A stretch of 6,526 nucleotides of DNA from Candidatus Bathyarchaeota archaeon (lineage in GTDB: Archaea > Thermoproteota > Bathyarchaeia > RBG-16-48-13 > JAGMEO01). The DNA lies in NCBI GenBank assembly GCA_030602965.1, contig JAUVYS010000072.1, positions 1 through 6,526 of the forward strand. The letters run 5' to 3'. The notes beneath the pieces are model-generated. The model saw nothing but the letters and a program-made list of their open reading frames with translations. It ran no database searches and had not been told where the DNA came from. The position numbers were made by a program, and so were the translations under genes. This document shows positions 5,432-6,526 of this stretch, piece after piece; position 1 is the first letter of the stretch, and each line of letters starts with the position of its first letter.

Positions 5432-5803
5432 TTGAGCATGGAGAGAGAGCTACTGAAAAACGCTAAAAAAAAGCCTGTGACCATTCTTTACCCATATGAA
5501 AAAGCTCCCATAGTCAAAGACATGCGAGCCATGGTTACGTGGAAAATTGAAAGCTGTATTGGATGTGGTCTATGTCCTAAAGTCTGTCCTTCAACGGCCA
5601 TCAAAATGTTCGGAAAAGGAAAGGAAGCAGAAATAACTTATCTTCTTGATCGATGCATCTTTTGCGGAGATTGCGTAGACATCTGCCCAACTGAGGCAAT
5701 AGAAGTAACCACTGAATATGAGTTAGCGTTTATCAATCGTAACGAGATGACTATCTATTTCAAAAGGTTAAGCAAGTCAACGCCTAAGACAGAGGGTATA
5801 TAG
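5432..5803 (+). CDS. nuoI: Complex I subunit I, two [4Fe-4S] clusters (NuoI/FpoI)
   Basis: A 123-residue ferredoxin-type protein (121 from ATG 5438). It carries two four-cysteine motifs, CIGCGLCPKVCP (Cys 42, 45, 48, 52) and CIFCGDCVDICP (Cys 75, 78, 81, 85). These hold the two [4Fe-4S] clusters that pass electrons along the peripheral arm of complex I toward the quinone-site cluster. The opening VTILYPYEKAPIVKDMRA resembles the membrane-facing extension of NuoI/FpoI before the clusters, and the tail after TEYELAF is also typical, so a stand-alone ferredoxin is less likely. The length fits archaeal FpoI-like subunits. Its start overlaps the nuoH remnant stop, and its TAG (5801-5803) overlaps the ribosome site of the next gene, so the two are translated as a unit. 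No electron-input subunit is visible here, so the donor is unknown. Confidence 0.9.
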   Translation: MSMERELLKNAKKKPVTILYPYEKAPIVKDMRAMVTWKIESCIGCGLCPKVCPSTAIKMFGKGKEAEITYLLDRCIFCGDCVDICPTEAIEVTTEYELAFINRNEMTIYFKRLSKSTPKTEGI

Positions 5804-5807
5804 GAGG
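5802..5807 (+). promoter_or_regulatory. Ribosome binding site AGGAGG of nuoL
   Basis: A full AGGAGG five bases before ATG 5813 fixes the nuoL start. It overlaps the nuoI stop codon TAG, which favours coupled translation. Confidence 0.75.
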
Positions 5808-5812
5808 ATCAC

Positions 5813-6526
5813 ATGTTGCTTCCATACGCGCCATGGCTCTGTTGGATTATCCCAGCTATTGGGTTTGCGGTTACATTACTGTTTGCCATGGTCAACCCCA
5901 AACTAAGTAACCATGTGGCTGTAGCATCCATTGGGCTCAGCGCCCTCTTCTCCCTATCAATGATCCCAGCTGTTCTCGCTGGAAGCATTATTGAATGGCG
6001 TTTCACTTGGAATACTTTCGAGGTTGGTGTATTGATCGACCCGTTAAATGTGCTGATGGCCTGCGTAGTCAGTGGCATAGGTCTCATCGTTGCCCTCTTC
6101 TCTGTAGGATACATGCGTAGTGAACCAAGCATCGTCAGATTCTGGTGTCTTATACAGGGCTTCATATCTGGTTATATGATGATAGTCATATCAGGTAACC
6201 TCCTTCTAACTTTCATCGGCTGGGAAATTGTTGGGTTGTGTTGCATTGGTCTCGCTTCCTTCTGGTATAGAAACCCTCAGAAAGCTCACATCGGCTTGAA
6301 GACTGCAATGCTTCTCCGCGTTGGCGATGCCTTGCTTCTAGCAGCGATCCTAATCATTTACGCTTACGCTGGTACACTCAATATCACAGAGCTTCAACAG
6401 AGTGGCGAGTGGATACTAGAGCTATCCAGATCTGGACTCTTGCATATTACCATGCTCATGCTCCTCGGTGGAGCCGTGGGAAAGGCAGCTCAGTTTCCAC
6501 TGCATGAATGGCTGGGCAATATGCTG
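5813..6526 (+). CDS. nuoL: Complex I subunit L, proton-pumping antiporter type (NuoL/FpoL), 5' part
   Basis: 238 codons from ATG 5813 to the window edge, still open. Subunit L is a Mrp-antiporter-like membrane protein of about 600-700 residues, so roughly the first third is present. Hydrophobic segments cover about 8-28, 35-58, 78-99, 112-136, 140-152, 165-186 and 208-223. Family landmarks are SVGYMRSEPS (97-106), GWEIVGLC (136-143) with the conserved membrane glutamate E138, RVGDALLLA (169-177) with D172, and GKAAQFPLHEWLGNM (223-237) with K224 and H231. E138, D172 and K224 correspond to charged residues essential for proton transfer in bacterial NuoL. The protein sits in the cytoplasmic membrane at the far end of the membrane arm. 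It directly follows nuoI, where subunits J and K usually intervene. NuoM/N or Mrp subunits are alternatives, but position and the DPLN...YM pattern favour L. Confidence 0.88.
   Translation, partial: MLLPYAPWLCWIIPAIGFAVTLLFAMVNPKLSNHVAVASIGLSALFSLSMIPAVLAGSIIEWRFTWNTFEVGVLIDPLNVLMACVVSGIGLIVALFSVGYMRSEPSIVRFWCLIQGFISGYMMIVISGNLLLTFIGWEIVGLCCIGLASFWYRNPQKAHIGLKTAMLLRVGDALLLAAILIIYAYAGTLNITELQQSGEWILELSRSGLLHITMLMLLGGAVGKAAQFPLHEWLGNML

Larger units (their letters stand above)
5292..5435 (+). pseudogene. nuoH: Complex I subunit H (NuoH/FpoH), C-terminal remnant
   Basis: The frame is open only from 5292, after TAG 5289-5291, to TGA 5433-5435. From 5316 it reads RALFTRFRIDQALRGAWKYL and then TPLALIQVILVELMSMVIP. 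This matches the end of subunit H: the conserved RFRIDQ motif, the W-K-Y-L-x-P-L stretch and the start of the final membrane helix. NuoH/FpoH normally has about 320-350 residues and eight or more helices, and forms the quinone-chamber floor that links the peripheral arm to the membrane arm. Here only about the last 40 residues remain, and upstream DNA belongs to an unrelated minus-strand gene. An in-frame GTG 5301 could start a short product, but it could not replace the subunit. TGA overlaps the TTG start of the next gene, the normal tight spacing within such an operon. An assembly join is an alternative explanation. Confidence 0.8.

Noticed and set aside
5809..6165. 118-codon minus-strand frame
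   Set aside because: It is antisense to nuoL, whose conserved motifs are clear on the plus strand.
1..6526. CRISPR array, insertion sequence with transposase, or rRNA
   Set aside because: No spaced direct repeats, transposase motifs or rRNA-like conserved stretches were seen.

Overview
The window looks archaeal. Translation signals follow an archaeal Shine-Dalgarno pattern (GGTGA or AGGAGG a few bases before ATG, GTG or TTG). Upstream regions carry TATA boxes rather than -35/-10 pairs. One intact gene belongs to the archaeal family DUF211/COG1888, and the right end holds genes of a complex I (Fpo/Nuo-type) operon. A Bathyarchaeia-like or other TACK/euryarchaeal anaerobe would fit, but that lineage is inference.

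Layout. 1-75 (minus): first 25 codons of a glycosyltransferase running off the left edge. 383-1203 (plus): decayed caspase-like (C14) peptidase gene with two in-frame stops and one frameshift. 1367-1767 (plus): decayed winged-helix regulator spread over three frames. 1804-2103 (minus): intact DUF211 protein with a basic tail. 2218-2373: promoter, tetranucleotide repeat and a potentially structured leader. 2374-3492 (plus): intact 372-aa glycosyltransferase, a paralogue of the gene at the left edge. 3493-3867: AT-rich, no gene seen. 3868-4102 (plus): very basic mini-ORF and a possible out-of-frame continuation. 4219-4491 (minus): two-helix membrane protein. 4525-4707 and 4862-5258 (minus): two broken genes of unknown function. 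5292-5435 (plus): only the C-terminal end of complex I subunit H. 5432-5803: subunit I, intact. 5813-6526: subunit L, cut by the window edge.

The window falls into two parts. From 1 to about 5290 it is an AT-rich accessory stretch with at least four broken genes among a few intact ones. From about 5300 on it is a tightly packed energy-metabolism operon with higher GC, where H and I overlap and I and L are 9 bases apart. The join lies inside the H gene, most of which is missing. This suggests that a rearrangement or insertion brought accessory DNA up against the operon. Subunit L follows I directly, so J and K are not in their usual place.

I found no convincing new multi-gene system. The points most worth a second look are the truncated H gene and unusual I-L order, the paralogous glycosyltransferase pair around a dead caspase gene, and the pseudoknot-capable leader upstream of the intact glycosyltransferase.
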